Assembly (NCBI GenBank): GCA_964424945.1
Contig: CAYRLB010000003.1
Coordinates: 1-64,000 of the forward strand
DNA from: WHSP01 sp964424945
Lineage (GTDB): Bacteria > Gemmatimonadota > Gemmatimonadetes > Longimicrobiales > Longimicrobiaceae
DNA length: 64,000 nt
Direction of reading: 5' to 3'
Made by a program: the position numbers and the translations under genes
Part shown: piece by piece, positions 61,578-64,000 of the stretch
Layout: every line of letters starts with the position of its first letter
Position numbering within the stretch: position 1 is the first letter of the stretch
Notes under the pieces: model-generated
What the model was told of the DNA's origin: nothing
Seen by the model: the letters and a program-made list of their open reading frames with translations, nothing else
Databases searched by the model: none

Positions 61578-62387
61578 TCAGCGGCTGGCGCTCGGATCGC
61601 CGGTCGGCGGTGGTGCCGAATCCGTCGCTGCCGGCGGCCCCAGGAGCTCCGTGAAAATCGGCTTGAGCGCATCTGCCCAGATCTGATAGCCCTGCAGCGA
61701 CAGGTGAAGACCATCAACAGTCATCCCCTCGTAGAGCGTGCCGTCTCTGTCGGCGAGCCTGTCGTTGATGTTGAGATATCGGACCGTCCGCCCATCGGCG
61801 ATGCGCGAGAGATTCTCGTTGATGGCGCTGATCTCCGCAAACACTTCGATGTTCCGTGGGAAGATGCCCATCAGGACGATCGTCGCATCTGGAGCCTTCT
61901 GCCGCGACCGCTCGACGATGGCCTCCAGACCTCGCGTGATATCTGCCACCTTCTCCGGTCCGCCCGGCCTGCCGCCGACATTGTTCGTGCCTCCAGCGAT
62001 CACGATGATCTTCGGGTTCACACCATCGAGCTCGCCATTGTCGAGGCGCCACAGCATGTGCTCGGTACGATCCGCGCCCCAGCCGAAGTTCGCGGCATTC
62101 CATCCGAAGAAGTTCGCGCGCCAGTTTTCGAGGAGCTCTGGATAGTCCGTCGCACCCCAACGCCGGGTGATCGAGTCGCCGATATAGTAGATGTCGATCG
62201 TTCCCTGCGTTCGCTTCTCCAGCAGCTGTTCGTGCGCGAGACGTGAGTTGGCGTCGGTGCGGGGGGTGGGTTGGTCGGCCCGGTTCTGTCCGATCGCCTG
62301 GCTCGGGAGGGCCGCGGCGAAGACGCCGATCATCAATGAGAGGAGCACGGCACGGCGCCTCATCGATTGTGGCTGGAGAAGATTCAT
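61578..62387 (-). CDS. Exported SGNH/GDSL hydrolase
   Basis: 269 residues, signal peptide (AVLLSLMIGVFAAALPSQA). SGNH blocks: IYYIGDSITRRWG (Ser), NAANFGWGADR (Gly), VIAGGTNNVGG (Asn) and VDGLHLSLQGY (Asp-x-x-His). Platelet-activating-factor-acetylhydrolase-like or carbohydrate esterase activity is likely. The Pro-rich C-terminus follows. ATG at 62387 or 62363. Confidence 0.9.
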   Translation of the reverse strand: MNLLQPQSMRRRAVLLSLMIGVFAAALPSQAIGQNRADQPTPRTDANSRLAHEQLLEKRTQGTIDIYYIGDSITRRWGATDYPELLENWRANFFGWNAANFGWGADRTEHMLWRLDNGELDGVNPKIIVIAGGTNNVGGRPGGPEKVADITRGLEAIVERSRQKAPDATIVLMGIFPRNIEVFAEISAINENLSRIADGRTVRYLNINDRLADRDGTLYEGMTVDGLHLSLQGYQIWADALKPIFTELLGPPAATDSAPPPTGDPSASR

Positions 62388-62540
62388 AATCGGGTGGAGA
62401 GGGTTGGCGGTGGAGAGGAACTCCGGTTGCGGACGGTTCGCCGTGCCCGTGTACCGGCGGAAAGAATAGTGAACCCCATCGCGTACAGAAAGTGAAAACG
62501 GGTGAGCGGGTCATGAGGCTCGCGTATCCCGTTGGCGAAC

Positions 62541-63446
62541 TCACCAGATGACGCTGTTGCGGACGAGGAATCGACCGTTGAAGCGAATAGGCACCCCGGC
62601 TTTTCCTTCGCCGGTATAGGGTCCCTGCTCGGCGTGGATGTGCAGATGCGGCTCCGTCGTGTTCCCTGAATTGCCGACGAGGCCGAGTCGCTGGCCCGTC
62701 TCCACCCATTCGCCCGCATCGACCCTCACGCTCCCGTTCCGGAGATGCGCGAGATACACGACCACCCCCTGGCACTCGATCGCAACGAAGTTGCCGGCCG
62801 GACGGTTCCGGTCCCTCTCCGGCGGCGCGTAGTCTTTGAGTCCATCGACCGACCTCACGACCTCACCCGAACACGGGCTCCGCACGGTATCTTCGAAGAT
62901 CGCGTACCGCTGCGGGCTGGACGGGTAAACGCCTCGCGCACGCACGCCGAGCGAGTTGAGGCCAACGACATCGATCGCGTACCGCTGCGTCGCGATGACA
63001 TTGTGGTAGTTCATGAGCGGGTTCGCCCCGCCCTGACCCACGACGTACACCCGATCGCGCATCGGGAAGGAGAGCGAGACGTAGTCCTCGTCCGCCCACA
63101 GGCTCGTCAGGGCGTATAGTGCCCCCGCCGAGAAGATGAGCGCCATCGCGACCCGAAGTCCGAGGTCAAGCCTGCCCTTCCACGAGACGGGCGCCCTCCA
63201 GGGGAGCGATCGGTTCACCCGATACGATGCGATGAGTACGATGACGAGCAGAGCCATCGTCAGGAGACGGAGCGGATAGCCGACCCAGATCCAGAACCCG
63301 GTAAGAAAGAGGTATACGAGGTAGGCCGTGACCAGCAATGCCAGAGCCGCCCACTGAAGCCGGCTGGTGGGCCGACCCCGCCACAGCCAGACCAGGAAAG
63401 TGGCCGGCAGAACGATGTGATTGAGAAGTATCAGGATGGCAGTCAT
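62541..63446 (-). CDS. Membrane-anchored M23 peptidase
   Basis: 301 residues. Three or four membrane segments (1-110) then a LytM domain: QRYAIDVVG (usual HxxxxxxxD arm has Gln/Arg before, Asp kept), SPCSGEV, and the HLHIH motif with zinc His. This peptidase family trims peptidoglycan cross-links. An incomplete first ligand could make it inactive, so activity is uncertain. 153 bases from the SGNH gene. Confidence 0.82.
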   Translation of the reverse strand: MTAILILLNHIVLPATFLVWLWRGRPTSRLQWAALALLVTAYLVYLFLTGFWIWVGYPLRLLTMALLVIVLIASYRVNRSLPWRAPVSWKGRLDLGLRVAMALIFSAGALYALTSLWADEDYVSLSFPMRDRVYVVGQGGANPLMNYHNVIATQRYAIDVVGLNSLGVRARGVYPSSPQRYAIFEDTVRSPCSGEVVRSVDGLKDYAPPERDRNRPAGNFVAIECQGVVVYLAHLRNGSVRVDAGEWVETGQRLGLVGNSGNTTEPHLHIHAEQGPYTGEGKAGVPIRFNGRFLVRNSVIW

Positions 63447-63533
63447 GGCGTCGTGGTTCGAGCCGGGGAGGGGGCGGCTGACCGTGCGCGGACGTCGCCG
63501 GCGGGAGCGGGCATCGCAAGACGGCGATCGAGT

Positions 63534-64000
63534 TCACTGCCGGCTCAGCGCCAGGCGGCATGCCAGGAAAACGAACACCGCCCCCGCCAATCGATTGATC
63601 GTCGTCTGCGCTCGCTGTGATCTCCGGAGCCATCCGCCGATACGACCTGCCGCCCAGGCAACCCCGCAGAAGATAACAAAGGCGGTAGCCATGAAAGTGG
63701 CGCCCAGCGCAACGATCTGAATGGAGAGCGGCCCGCGGGCGGGGTCGGCGAACTGGGGCAGGAACGCGAGGAAGAAGATCGCCACCTTTGGGTTCGTCAC
63801 ATTCATCACAATGCCACGGGCATACAGCGCCGATCCGCGGACACGTGCGCCCCCCTCCCCCCCGATCGTCATTCGCCCCGCGCGGAACGCCTGCCACGCG
63901 AGATAGAGCAGATAGGCGGCGCCGACCACTTTGAGCGCATTGAAGGCAACAACCGAGGTTCTGAAGATGGCCGCCACCCCGAACGCAACCGCGGCGATGT
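63534..64000 (-). CDS. LysE-family amino acid exporter, 5' end outside window
   Basis: At least 155 residues. VGAAYLLYLAWQAFRAG, NVTNPKVAIFFLAFLPQFADP and the last two membrane segments match LysE/RhtB exporters of amino acids or homoserine lactones. The frame stays open past the right edge, so the N-terminal two segments are missing. The GTG at 63977 is not the true start. Confidence 0.88.
   Translation of the reverse strand, partial: IAAVAFGVAAIFRTSVVAFNALKVVGAAYLLYLAWQAFRAGRMTIGGEGGARVRGSALYARGIVMNVTNPKVAIFFLAFLPQFADPARGPLSIQIVALGATFMATAFVIFCGVAWAAGRIGGWLRRSQRAQTTINRLAGAVFVFLACRLALSRQ

Overview
This is a GC-rich, gene-dense bacterial chromosome segment carrying about 70 genes on both strands. 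I see no rRNA, tRNA, CRISPR array, integrase or transposase. Lipoprotein signals, sigma-54 and ECF regulation, two PQQ-propeller dehydrogenases, EgtB/EgtD and many metagenome-type conserved families suggest a Gram-negative, aerobic, soil- or water-type bacterium. The content resembles Gemmatimonadota, but that is an inference, not something proven here. Three runs of exactly 100 N (9441-9540, 31406-31505, 56824-56923) are scaffold gaps of unknown true size. Each one damages a gene.

Layout. 1-9576: a 7Fe-type ferredoxin, a lytic transglycosylase, a previously hidden 77-residue membrane protein with a probable CTG start, Hsp33, a single-domain response regulator, a thioredoxin-reductase-like flavoprotein, an atypical Ser/Thr kinase, a secreted EF-hand-like protein, and an acuB-acuC-acetyltransferase operon that probably controls acetyl-CoA synthetase. 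9731-22352: a DUF4015 glycoside-hydrolase-like lipoprotein, a D-amino-acid transaminase, a beta-lactamase-fold serine hydrolase, an ABC-F ATPase, an operon of an EF-G-like GTPase with a NAD-binding protein and an AMIN-like lipoprotein, an App1 phosphatase and a HAD phosphatase. 22377-31324: an egtB-egtD ergothioneine operon, tyrS, and the classic tesA / ybbA-ybbP arrangement whose divergent start codons share one CATG. These are followed by small genes ending in a CsbD stress protein with a near-consensus sigma-54 promoter.

31506-43008: a NifA-like sigma-54 activator (5' end lost in a gap), YaiI, DUF72, VOC and YjbR-fold proteins, a divergent Nramp-like transporter, a tandem Ig-like lipoprotein, a flavodoxin-fold reductase, a VIPAKAGIQ-type palindromic repeat, a Gfo/Idh/MocA oxidoreductase, and a large lipoprotein in which a cytochrome c domain interrupts a PQQ beta-propeller. 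43249-53538: many small single genes (SDR, DUF1801, two alpha/beta hydrolases, DUF2200, MliC-like, VKOR, amphi-Trp, DUF202, GNAT, DUF3565, small membrane proteins, DUF1080, VOC). 53818-64000: a second PQQ-propeller protein without haem and with a Gly/Pro repeat tail, a gapped CE15-type esterase, an ECF sigma factor with a SnoaL-like tail next to DoxX and SRPBCC genes, a cupin, a VOC protein, an SGNH hydrolase, an M23 peptidase and a truncated LysE-type exporter.

How the genes may work together. Periplasmic sugar or alcohol oxidation (two quinoproteins) sits with polysaccharide-related secreted proteins (DUF4015, DUF1080, CE15). Redox and stress functions recur: Hsp33, ergothioneine, CsbD, VKOR, DoxX and ECF sigma. 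The sigma-54 promoter before csbD, with a sigma-54 activator just downstream, is the most testable regulatory idea in the window.
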